Below, piece after piece: positions 35,377 to 42,792 of a stretch of DNA of 64,000 nt. This DNA comes from Microbacterium amylolyticum. Its GTDB lineage: Bacteria > Actinomycetota > Actinomycetes > Actinomycetales > Microbacteriaceae. The stretch lies in the NCBI RefSeq assembly GCF_011046975.1, contig NZ_CP049253.1, positions 1,178,001 to 1,242,000 of the forward strand, in the 5' to 3' direction. Position 1 is the stretch's first letter; every line of letters begins with the position of its first letter. The translations under genes and the position numbers were made by a program. The notes beneath the pieces were generated by a model. It was not told the origin of the DNA and ran no database searches. It saw only the letters and a program-made list of their open reading frames with translations.

Positions 35377-36599
35377 AGTGCTACCTCCTTAATCGCGCGC
35401 GGAGCTGTCCAGCGCGTTGTCCGAGTTCGTGCGACGAGACGTCCGCGCGAGATGACGAATCGATCAGCAGGAGCCGTCGCAAGAGCGTCCGCGAGCGACG
35501 CTGCGCGTATGCCGATCAGATCTGCGCGCATTCCGACCTCCGTTCCTGCGGCGGGAAGACCCATCACTCGACGGGCATCGGTGGATACCGCTGCCCAGGC
35601 GTCGTCAATCGGGACATGGCAGGCGGTCACCAGCAGCATTGCTGTTTCGAGGGCGTCCGCACGCCCCATGGGATTAAAGGGATCTCGAACGTTGTCTCCG
35701 CCGGCGGCCGTAAGGACGCCAGCCGCCCGAAGTCGATTGACCGGCGCGATGCCACGCGGCGTTGCGACATCGCTTTCCCACCCCTGCAAATAGAGGTTGG
35801 TGATGGGGTTAGCGACAACCCCGATGCCCGCGGCAGCAATGTTGCTCATGAGCGGCAACAGTTCGTGGTCCGGCAGAGTGGAGAGCCGCACGCAGTGACC
35901 CGCTGTTCGCGTCGCTGACCACCTGAGGGTGCGTTCCGCAAGCGTGCGAAGAGTCGTACCGCGGTACAGCGCCTCATCAGCGTGAATATCGATTCCGATG
36001 CCGCGCGCTTCGGCGACATCAATGAGCCGATGGACATCCGCGGTTTCGTCCTCCGCGAGATGCGGTGCGCCGCCAACGAGGTCCGCTCCGGCATCGAGAG
36101 CTGCTTCCAATCGATCACGCGTTGTCTCTCGGCCCGGAAGAGCGACGATCTCGATATCCGCGATGTCCGCGAATTCTTCGCGGGCCCGCACGATGGCGTT
36201 CACGCCGCGGAGCGGATCACCCGTGTGAGGCACGTCAACGTGAGTGCGTAGCGCCGTGACGCCATTGGCGACGTACTCCTCGATGGCCCGCACGGCTCGG
36301 CCGTAGATCTCTTCCGAGTCGACGGTGGCGACATAATCGAGCCAGGATGCGATCGCCGTCTCGAGGTCGCCGGATGGCGGCCGGATGAGCGACCAGGAGA
36401 GGGCCTTGTCGAGATGTGTGTGTGGATCAGCCGGTGCCGTCAGAACGAGATAGCCGTGTGCGTCCAGCTCTCCCTCACGGACCGGTGACGCGCTGGCAGG
36501 GACAACGGATACGACGATGTCGTCAACGATCATGATGTCGACGACGCGCCCGTCAATGAGGGTTGCTCCGCGAAGCGCGCTCGGGGAGGAAACGAACAT
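35373..36599 (-). CDS. Cytosine deaminase-like amidohydrolase
   Basis: 408 aa from ATG 36599, which has ACAGG 8 nt upstream; a GTG three codons earlier is an alternative. CodA-type motifs: DPHTHLDKALSWSL (metal HxH), TALRTHVDVPHTGDPLRG, IDIHADEALYRG (metal His and catalytic Glu), TAGHCVRLS (metal His) and GGDNVRDPFNPMGRAD (catalytic Asp). The active site is complete, so it should deaminate or hydrolyse a pyrimidine-like ring. First gene of the seven-gene operon. Confidence 0.88.
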   Translation of the reverse strand: MFVSSPSALRGATLIDGRVVDIMIVDDIVVSVVPASASPVREGELDAHGYLVLTAPADPHTHLDKALSWSLIRPPSGDLETAIASWLDYVATVDSEEIYGRAVRAIEEYVANGVTALRTHVDVPHTGDPLRGVNAIVRAREEFADIADIEIVALPGRETTRDRLEAALDAGADLVGGAPHLAEDETADVHRLIDVAEARGIGIDIHADEALYRGTTLRTLAERTLRWSATRTAGHCVRLSTLPDHELLPLMSNIAAAGIGVVANPITNLYLQGWESDVATPRGIAPVNRLRAAGVLTAAGGDNVRDPFNPMGRADALETAMLLVTACHVPIDDAWAAVSTDARRVMGLPAAGTEVGMRADLIGIRAASLADALATAPADRFVISRGRLVARTRTTRWTAPRAIKEVAL

Positions 36600-36623
36600 G
36601 TGATACACCTGTTTCTCGAATGA

Positions 36624-36642
36624 ATGTTGATCACATCAACAT
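36624..36642. promoter_or_regulatory. Perfect palindrome in the divergent promoter, likely operator
   Basis: ATGTTGAT-CAC-ATCAACAT: 8-bp perfect arms, 3-nt spacer. It lies 25 nt upstream of the amidohydrolase ATG and 73 nt upstream of the XRE-cupin GTG, so one bound dimer could control both units. The XRE-cupin protein is the natural candidate to bind it (inference). Confidence 0.65.
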
Positions 36643-36714
36643 CCATGACGGTAGAACCGAAGTGTTTCCCCGGGATTTCCGGAAGACGCCCGCCAGAAAA
36701 AGAATCGAGGAGCC

Positions 36715-37281
36715 GTGACAGACGACGCCCCCAGCCGTCTCGGCCCAGCCATCCGTGCCCGCCGCAAGGCCCTGAAGATGACAATCGTGCACCTCGCGAC
36801 GGCCGCCGGTTTGTCCCATCCTTTCGTGAGCCAAGTGGAGCGAGGAAGGGCGAACCCCAGTTTCGATTCGCTCGCACGCCTCGCACGCGCCCTTGGAACG
36901 AGCCAGATCGAGCTGATGAGCGGAACAGCCCTCGACGTCTCCCGCGCGGCCCCTGGTGCCTTCGGGGCCGGTGAAGCGCGCATGCTGACGAGCGGGGATA
37001 CGTCGTTCACTGTGATCGACATGTCGGGCGACAGCCGCGACTTCGGCGATTTCTACCAGCATCCCGAAGACGAGTTCGTCACTGTTCTCTCGGGGATGAT
37101 CGTCATCGACCTCGGCGAGGACATCGCGCCCGTCTCCGTTGGCGAATCCCGCTACATCCGCGGCAACACTCCGCACCGGTGGGCAAGCCCGGACGGCGCC
37201 GCCTACCGTGTCATGATCGTCAAAGAGCGGATGCGCTCGGACAATCGCGGATGCGATCACAACGGCGAGAGCCACACATGA
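36715..37281 (+). CDS. XRE-family regulator with C-terminal cupin sensor
   Basis: 188 aa. Helix-turn-helix LKMTIVHLATAAGLSHPFVSQVERGRANPS (residues 20-49) followed by a linker and a cupin barrel (about 100-170) with EDEFVTVLSGMIVIDLGE and GESRYIRGNTPHRWAS. This plan (PuuR/SutR-like) senses small metabolites through the cupin. GTG start has GAGGAG 3-8 nt upstream. Overlaps the reductase by 4 nt (ATGA). Likely local regulator of the flanking catabolic operon. Confidence 0.88.
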   Translation: MTDDAPSRLGPAIRARRKALKMTIVHLATAAGLSHPFVSQVERGRANPSFDSLARLARALGTSQIELMSGTALDVSRAAPGAFGAGEARMLTSGDTSFTVIDMSGDSRDFGDFYQHPEDEFVTVLSGMIVIDLGEDIAPVSVGESRYIRGNTPHRWASPDGAAYRVMIVKERMRSDNRGCDHNGESHT

Positions 37282-38231
37282 GTTTCTTCACCGACGTCGA
37301 ACGCGAAGTCACCGTGACACGACGCGACATCGTCGCGCCCGACGTCGTCGCATTGACCTTTTCCGCATCGAATGGACGTCCACTGCCGGCCTGGACCCCG
37401 GGGGCACATATCGACGTGATCTTGCGCTCCGGAACCGAGCGACAGTACTCGTTATGCTCACGCCCAGATCGGCGAGACACATGGCGGATCGCTGTTCTCC
37501 GCGAAGCTGATGGCCGCGGCGGATCCATCGCCGCGCACGAAATTTCCGTCGGTGATGTCCTCCGCGTGCGCGGACCACGGTCGACGTTCCCGTTCGCTGC
37601 GCCGCCGTCCGGCGCTCCCGCAGTGTTTATTGCAGGGGGAATCGGCATCACACCGATCTTGCCGATGATTCATGCGGCTGCCGACGCGGGTGCGGACTGG
37701 GTCCTTCACTACGCCGCGCGCTCGCGCGAGGCTCTCGTATCCCTCGATGAGCTGCAGTGCTACGGGGACCGCGTACGCGTATACGTGTCGGAGGAGGGCC
37801 GCCGCATCGACCCGTCAACGCTGATCGACGAAGCAGGAGCGGCCCCCATTTGGGCCTGCGGACCTGAACGCATGATCACGGCTCTGACCGACGCAGCGAC
37901 GCAGCACACTAACCTCCAGGCCGAACGGTTCGCACCTGGCGCTCTGCCTGCCCCTGCCTGGCGAGGCCCATTCGATGTCGAGTTGGCGTCAACGGGTGAC
38001 GTCATCAGCGTGGGCGAAGACACATCGATCCTCGAAGCGCTTGAGGAACGCGGTGTTTTCGCGGTGTCGTCCTGTCGCGAGGGCACCTGCGGCACCTGCG
38101 AAACGGTGGTCATCGAAGGCGACGTCGACCATCGTGATCGCGTCCTGACGGCGAGCGAACGTGAGACGAGCCCCGTCATGATGATCTGTGTGTCCCGAGC
38201 CGCCTGCTCACGACTGGTACTCGACGTATAG
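37278..38231 (+). CDS. Phthalate dioxygenase reductase-type oxidoreductase (FMN, NAD, 2Fe-2S)
   Basis: 317 aa. Order of domains: flavin-binding barrel (RQYSLCSRPD, about 55-64), NAD domain (VFIAGGIGITPILPMI, about 115-130; WACGPERMI), and a C-terminal plant-type ferredoxin with CREGTCGTC (about 272-280) plus a distal Cys in MICVSRAAC. Passes electrons from NADH to a Rieske or P450-type oxygenase; no oxygenase gene lies in this locus. ATG overlaps the regulator stop. Confidence 0.9.
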   Translation: MSFFTDVEREVTVTRRDIVAPDVVALTFSASNGRPLPAWTPGAHIDVILRSGTERQYSLCSRPDRRDTWRIAVLREADGRGGSIAAHEISVGDVLRVRGPRSTFPFAAPPSGAPAVFIAGGIGITPILPMIHAAADAGADWVLHYAARSREALVSLDELQCYGDRVRVYVSEEGRRIDPSTLIDEAGAAPIWACGPERMITALTDAATQHTNLQAERFAPGALPAPAWRGPFDVELASTGDVISVGEDTSILEALEERGVFAVSSCREGTCGTCETVVIEGDVDHRDRVLTASERETSPVMMICVSRAACSRLVLDV

Positions 38232-38233
38232 AA

Positions 38234-39523
38234 CTATCTCCCCGTCCGGGCACGCAGAGCGGCACGAATCTCGTGTTCGTCACCGGTGACGAGAGCGTAG
38301 TCGCGGACGACGAAGCGCCCACCGACGATGACGTGCCGCGGACGCCTCCCCGGGTTCAACCAGAGTAGCCCCGCAACCGGATCCGCCGTCCCGGCATCGG
38401 TAATTGTCGACACGTCCCACACACAGACATCGGCCGTCGATCCGACCTCCAGCGTTGCGAGTTCGTGTCGTCCGAGGCCGCGTGCCGATCCCGCCGTTGC
38501 GGCGGCGAGAATCGATCGCGCGTCAAGAGCCGGACCAACGAGGCCGGAGACCTGCATCGCCAACCGTGCATCTGCGAGCAGGTGTCCGGCATCATTGCTA
38601 CCGCCGCCGGATGTACCCATCCCCACCTCGATTCCTGCCTGCCGAAGTTTGTGTACGGGCGCAATGCCCCACCCCATCGGCACATCGCACCCGGGAGCGT
38701 GCGTTACCGAGACCCCGCGACTCGCGAGGAGCCCTATCTCGTCGTCGGTGACATCACACGCGTGCGCAATGGTGACGTCGGGTTCCAACCAGCCCCAGTC
38801 GTCGAGAAGCTCAAGAGGTCGGCGCCCATACCGTTCCAGGGCCACAGCGGTGTCGACCTGCTCGTTCGCTTGGGTGCGCCGCCGCAAACCACGGTCCGTC
38901 GCAACATCCGCGAGAGCACGAAACATCGCTTCGCCATCGCTATGCACCCCGGCCGGACCAACCGCGATTTGGACGCCGCCGTCGGCAGAGACACCTCCGA
39001 CGTCCGGTGCGAACTCCGCTGCGATCTTGTCGGCGGACGCAGCCGCTGCGTCCGGATCGTCCCCCGCCGAGCCGCGGACAAACGCCACACGCGCTCCGAG
39101 TTCTCGCGATGCTCGGACAACCCCTGCCGCAACGGAAACCGTATCCTTTGCTCCTGCCCAGTTCAGATGGTGATCGGCGACCATCGTGACTCCGCACAGG
39201 AGCGACTCCGCGATTCCGGCCCTCGCGGCGGCATAGGTCAGGGATTCATCGATCCTCGCCTCGGTATAGGCCGCTGCCATGGTCGGGAGCCACTCGGCCA
39301 TCGAGACGCCCCGAGTGCCCGGCAGAGTGCGAAAAGCGCTCTGCATCAGGTGATGATGGGCATTAACGAGCCCGGGCGTCACAACGCACCCCGTGACATC
39401 GATACGCTCGGCTGGTTGTGCGGGTTGGGATGAGATGCTGCCGTCCACGATGTGCACATCATGGACGCCTTCGACGTCGGCGGACCAGACGGCATGCGCG
39501 CCGCGAAGAGTTAACGAGCTCAT
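38234..39523 (-). CDS. Amidohydrolase of the 8-oxoguanine deaminase/TrzN-like group with altered metal ligands
   Basis: 429 aa. N-terminal metal motif NAHHHLMQSAFR (about 54-65) and VTIAHACDVTDDEIGLLASRG are conserved. Where relatives have 'H-T-H-x-A-E' this protein reads RTQANEQ, and where they have the catalytic Asp ('G-x-D-G-x-x-S-N-D') it reads GTSGGGSND. A metal His and the general-base Asp therefore seem replaced. It may use a rearranged site or a different reaction. Convergent with the reductase (2 nt apart). Confidence 0.82.
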   Translation of the reverse strand: MSSLTLRGAHAVWSADVEGVHDVHIVDGSISSQPAQPAERIDVTGCVVTPGLVNAHHHLMQSAFRTLPGTRGVSMAEWLPTMAAAYTEARIDESLTYAAARAGIAESLLCGVTMVADHHLNWAGAKDTVSVAAGVVRASRELGARVAFVRGSAGDDPDAAAASADKIAAEFAPDVGGVSADGGVQIAVGPAGVHSDGEAMFRALADVATDRGLRRRTQANEQVDTAVALERYGRRPLELLDDWGWLEPDVTIAHACDVTDDEIGLLASRGVSVTHAPGCDVPMGWGIAPVHKLRQAGIEVGMGTSGGGSNDAGHLLADARLAMQVSGLVGPALDARSILAAATAGSARGLGRHELATLEVGSTADVCVWDVSTITDAGTADPVAGLLWLNPGRRPRHVIVGGRFVVRDYALVTGDEHEIRAALRARTGR

Positions 39524-39557
39524 TCCCCAGGTGTATCAACCCCGGGTTTCTCAGAGA

Positions 39558-40187
39558 TCACGCCAGCGTCGGCCGGTCTTCCTCGGGAATGGCGGAAACG
39601 CCGGGCGGAACGTCGTTGGAGATCCATCTTTTGAGCACGCCGTCGGGAACGTCTTCTCGCGTCAGAGCGAAGGCGTAGTGGTCTCGCCAGGCTCCGTTGA
39701 TGTGGATATAGCGCTCGCGGAAGCCCTCGTACCGGAACCCCAGCTTCTCGACCACACGCAGGCTCGGTCCGTTTTCGGGCCGGATGCAGATCTCCATGCG
39801 GTGCAGCCCCAGCTGGCGAAAGCAGATGTCGGTCGCGAGGGCCACGGCCGTTGGGGTGATTCCCTTCCCGGCGAAGCGCTCGGATACCCAGTAGCCGATC
39901 GTTGCGGACGAGAGTGACCCGCGCGCGATCCCCCAGACGTTCATTTGCCCGGCGACCTCACCGTCGTACTCCATGACGAAGGGCACGCTCATCCCGTCGC
40001 GATACTGCTGGAGCAGGCGGCGTACGCCCGACTTCATGTCGATCGACACGAACCCATCGGGGTTCGTTGCCTCCCAGGGTGCGAGCCAGGAGCGATTCGA
40101 CATCAGCTCCTGCTGCAGTGGGCGTGCGTCGCGGGAACGAATGAGCCGGATGGACACGGCCCCGTACGAGCTCTCGAGCGTCTCCAT
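39558..40187 (-). CDS. RimJ/RimL-type GNAT N-acetyltransferase
   Basis: 209 aa. The GNAT acetyl-CoA loop region is GYWVSERFAGKGITPTAVAL (about 97-116), followed by LGLHRMEICIRPENGPSLRVVEKLGFRYEG, the RimJ/L motif B. Likely modifies the N-terminus of a ribosomal protein or a small amine. Single gene, 45 nt from galU. Confidence 0.88.
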   Translation of the reverse strand: METLESSYGAVSIRLIRSRDARPLQQELMSNRSWLAPWEATNPDGFVSIDMKSGVRRLLQQYRDGMSVPFVMEYDGEVAGQMNVWGIARGSLSSATIGYWVSERFAGKGITPTAVALATDICFRQLGLHRMEICIRPENGPSLRVVEKLGFRYEGFRERYIHINGAWRDHYAFALTREDVPDGVLKRWISNDVPPGVSAIPEEDRPTLA

Positions 40188-40232
40188 CCGGCTCTCCTCA
40201 CTTCGCGAAATAGTGCATTCCGCGCGCGTGAA

Positions 40233-41120
40233 TCACAGCGTAGCGGCGAACTCCTTGAACCACGGACGCAGCTCGGGGCCGAGGTCTTCGCGGTCGGCGG
40301 CCAGGCGCATAATGGCCTTGATGTAGTCGAGCTTGTCACCCGTGTCGTAGCGGCGGCCGCGGAAGATCACGCCGTACACGTCGACGTTGTTGTCGTCGGT
40401 GGCAACGTCCTTCAGGGCATCGGTCAGCTGGATCTCATTACCCTTGCCCGGCTCGGTGCGCTCCAGAACGTCGAAGATCTCGGGCGTCAGCAGGTAGCGG
40501 CCGATGATCGCGAGGTTCGAGGGGGCGTCCTCCTGCGCAGGCTTTTCGACGAGGTCGACCACCTTCACAACGTCGGGGTCGTCGGTCTTTTCAACAGAGG
40601 CGCACCCGTACAGGCTGATGTTCTCGGGCTCAACCTCCATGAGCGCGACGACCATGGCCTTCTTCTGCTCGTTGACCTCGATCATCTTCGGGAGCAGCGG
40701 GTCGCGCTCGTCGATGAGGTCGTCGCCGAGCATCACGGCAAAGGGAGAGTCACCAACGTGCTGCTTTGCGCGGTAGACGGCGTGGCCGAGGCCCTTGGGC
40801 TCGCCCTGGCGCAGCAGGTGCACATCAGCGAGATCGCTCGACTTGCGCACACGGCCCAGCTTGGAGTCATCGCCCTTGGCGGTGAGCTTCTCTTCGAGCT
40901 CGGGGACCGAGTCGAAGTGGTTGGCGATCGCGTTCTTGTTGCGACCGATGATCATGAGAACGTCGCGGATACCCGCGGCAACCGCTTCCTCCACCACATA
41001 CTGAATGGCAGGCTTGTCGACGACCGGGAGCATCTCCTTCGGCGTCGCCTTGGTGGCGGGAAGGAAGCGGGTCCCCAGACCAGCGACCGGCATAACGGCT
41101 TTGATCTTCGCAGGTTCCAT
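40233..41120 (-). CDS. galU: UTP--glucose-1-phosphate uridylyltransferase
   Basis: 295 aa from ATG 41120 (MEPAKIKAVMPVAGLGTRFLP). Nucleotide-binding G-x-G-T-R-x-L-P-A-T-K motif, catalytic-region KEMLPVVDKPAIQYVVEEA, FAVMLGDDLIDE and LVEKPAQEDAPSNLAIIGRY are all present. Makes UDP-glucose for cell-wall and capsule sugars. No clear Shine-Dalgarno precedes the ATG, so a leaderless transcript is possible. Divergent from the folate cyclo-ligase gene. Confidence 0.96.
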   Translation of the reverse strand: MEPAKIKAVMPVAGLGTRFLPATKATPKEMLPVVDKPAIQYVVEEAVAAGIRDVLMIIGRNKNAIANHFDSVPELEEKLTAKGDDSKLGRVRKSSDLADVHLLRQGEPKGLGHAVYRAKQHVGDSPFAVMLGDDLIDERDPLLPKMIEVNEQKKAMVVALMEVEPENISLYGCASVEKTDDPDVVKVVDLVEKPAQEDAPSNLAIIGRYLLTPEIFDVLERTEPGKGNEIQLTDALKDVATDDNNVDVYGVIFRGRRYDTGDKLDYIKAIMRLAADREDLGPELRPWFKEFAATL

Positions 41121-41206
41121 AACAGTAACGATAGGCGACGATTCTGCAGGTCTTCGGAACTGCGCCCCGAAGGTCGACATATCCGGTCTGGCCTACGCTG
41201 GTCGGC

Positions 41207-41779
41207 ATGAGCGTCGACGATGACAAGCGCGCGCTGCGCAGGAGGGTCCGTGCCGAGCGCGCGGCCGTGCCCACTTCTGCTCGAGAACGGGCGGACGAAC
41301 AGATCGCGATCAACGCCGCCGACCTCGTCACCCGCACGGGCGCGCAGACCATCGCCTGTTATCTTCCTGCTCCCACCGAGCCTCCAACGCACGGCGTTCT
41401 CACCTGGGCGGCGGAACACGGTATTCGTGTTCTGCTCCCCGTCAGCCTCGACGACGGAATCCTCGACTGGGCAGAGCCCGGCGAGGAGCGCGCCTCATCT
41501 CTCGGCGTCCCCGAGCCGACGGGTGCGAGACTCGGGCGCGACGCCATTGCCTCCGCGGATCTGCTATTCATCCCCGCCGCCGCCATCGCACGCGACGGCA
41601 CGCGTTTAGGGTGGGGACGCGGGTACTACGATCGCGCTCTCGCACAGCTGGCACCGGGCATCCCTGTCTATGCCGTGATCTATGATGCCGAGGTGGTCGA
41701 TTCCGTCCCCCACGACACACACGATATGCCCGTCACGGGAATCGTGACTCCGACCCGCATCCTTTCCTTCGGTCGCTGA
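41207..41779 (+). CDS. 5-formyltetrahydrofolate cyclo-ligase
   Basis: 190 aa. KRALRRRVRAER (ATP/substrate-binding start), IACYLPAPTEPPT, VLLPVSLDDGILDW and the C-terminal signature GTRLGWGRGYYDRALAQL (about 124-141) identify it. Converts 5-formyl-THF to 5,10-methenyl-THF with ATP. 28 nt before the fmdB gene, in the usual Microbacteriaceae order. Confidence 0.94.
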   Translation: MSVDDDKRALRRRVRAERAAVPTSARERADEQIAINAADLVTRTGAQTIACYLPAPTEPPTHGVLTWAAEHGIRVLLPVSLDDGILDWAEPGEERASSLGVPEPTGARLGRDAIASADLLFIPAAAIARDGTRLGWGRGYYDRALAQLAPGIPVYAVIYDAEVVDSVPHDTHDMPVTGIVTPTRILSFGR

Positions 41780-41807
41780 CTGCGGCCACCTCCCAGGAGG
41801 TCACGCC

Positions 41808-42092
41808 ATGCCCACCTATGCCTACGCCTGCGCAGACTGCAACCACACCTTCGACATCGTGCAGTCCTTTGCCGATGCATCGCTCACGGAATGCCCGCAG
41901 TGCGATGGCAGGCTGCGTAAGCAGTACGGATCGATCGGGGTGACCTTCAACGGTTCCGGTTTCTACCGAACCGACTCGCGTCCGGCGACTTCGACCGGCA
42001 CGGGCGCGGCTTCCGGCGATTCTTCCTCGTCCGGTGCATCATCAACTTCAACGGCCGCTCAGCCGGCCGCGGCGTCCACCTCTTCGAAGTAG
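41808..42092 (+). CDS. FmdB-family zinc ribbon protein
   Basis: 94 aa. Residues 1-40 are a zinc ribbon: PTYAYACADCNHTFDIVQSF then CPQCDGRLRKQYG (two CxxC knuckles). The rest is a low-complexity Ser/Thr/Ala/Gly tail. Preceded by CAGGAGG, an excellent ribosome site. Function of the family is unclear. Confidence 0.92.
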   Translation: MPTYAYACADCNHTFDIVQSFADASLTECPQCDGRLRKQYGSIGVTFNGSGFYRTDSRPATSTGTGAASGDSSSSGASSTSTAAQPAAASTSSK

Positions 42093-42140
42093 CCGCCTCA
42101 ACCGAAAAAACGGGCCCACACCCACAAAGGGGACACTCAC

Positions 42141-42542
42141 ATGCTTCAGGGTTTCAAAGAATTCATCATGCGTGGCAGCGTCGTCGAACTGGCTGTTGCC
42201 GTCGTTATCGGAACGGCGTTCACGGCGATTGTCACGGTGTTTGTCGAATCGATCATCAACCCGCTGATCGCCTTGTTCTTCAGTGCAGACAGCCTTGACA
42301 CCGCGCTCATCGTGCAGGTTCCGACCCTCCTGGGCGGCACATCCACCTTCGCCTTCGGCGCCGTTCTTGGCGCCGCGCTGAACTTCCTCGTGGTCGCCGC
42401 CGTCGTCTACTTCGTGCTCGTCATGCCGATGAACCGCCTCGCCGCCCGCCGCGACAGCGGTGCCGACGAAGACCTGCCGCCGTCGCAGGAGCAGCTTCTC
42501 ACCGAGATTCGCGATCTGCTGCAGGCTCAGCAGACAAAGTAG
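42141..42542 (+). CDS. mscL: Large-conductance mechanosensitive channel
   Basis: 133 aa. N-terminal amphipathic helix and TM1: GFKEFIMRGSVVELAVAVVIG (about 4-24) with the pore constriction, a periplasmic loop, TM2 (LNFLVVAAVVYFVLVMPMN, about 79-97) and a cytoplasmic helix EEQLLTEIRDLL-like end (QEQLLTEIRDLLQ). Releases solutes on osmotic downshift. Strong terminator 10 nt after the stop. Confidence 0.95.
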   Translation: MLQGFKEFIMRGSVVELAVAVVIGTAFTAIVTVFVESIINPLIALFFSADSLDTALIVQVPTLLGGTSTFAFGAVLGAALNFLVVAAVVYFVLVMPMNRLAARRDSGADEDLPPSQEQLLTEIRDLLQAQQTK

Positions 42543-42552
42543 TTCCGCCGCA

Positions 42553-42588
42553 ACAGGGGCGCCGACCTTCGCCGGTCGGCGCCCCTGT
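42553..42588. terminator. Bidirectional terminator after mscL
   Basis: 15-bp perfect stem ACAGGGGCGCCGACC / GGTCGGCGCCCCTGT with loop TTCGCC; lies between the convergent mscL and the small gene ending at 42595. Confidence 0.9.
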
Positions 42589-42594
42589 GCGTAC

Positions 42595-42792
42595 TCAGCC
42601 GTAGTGAGGCGGCTTGTCCTGACGAAGGCGGGCATCGTTCGGTCCACGCGAACCGTCGTCCTTCAGCTCGGGGGAATCACCGCGCAGCGTTGCCTCCGCA
42701 TCCGAGTCGCTCAGAGTGCCGTCAACCGGGGTGAGCCGCGCACGGCGTGAACCGTGCACCTTCTCGACCTTCTGCCGTTTGTCCTCAGACAA
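42595..42792 (-). CDS. Small conserved polar protein
   Basis: 65 aa from TTG 42792, overlapping the stop of the large helicase-like gene by 8 nt. Sequence is highly charged (SEDKRQKVEKVHGSRRARLT at the start) and ends PNDARLRQDKPPHYG, a tail I associate with small actinobacterial proteins of unknown function. No membrane segment or cysteine. Coupling to the upstream gene suggests co-expression. Confidence 0.65.
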   Translation of the reverse strand: MSEDKRQKVEKVHGSRRARLTPVDGTLSDSDAEATLRGDSPELKDDGSRGPNDARLRQDKPPHYG

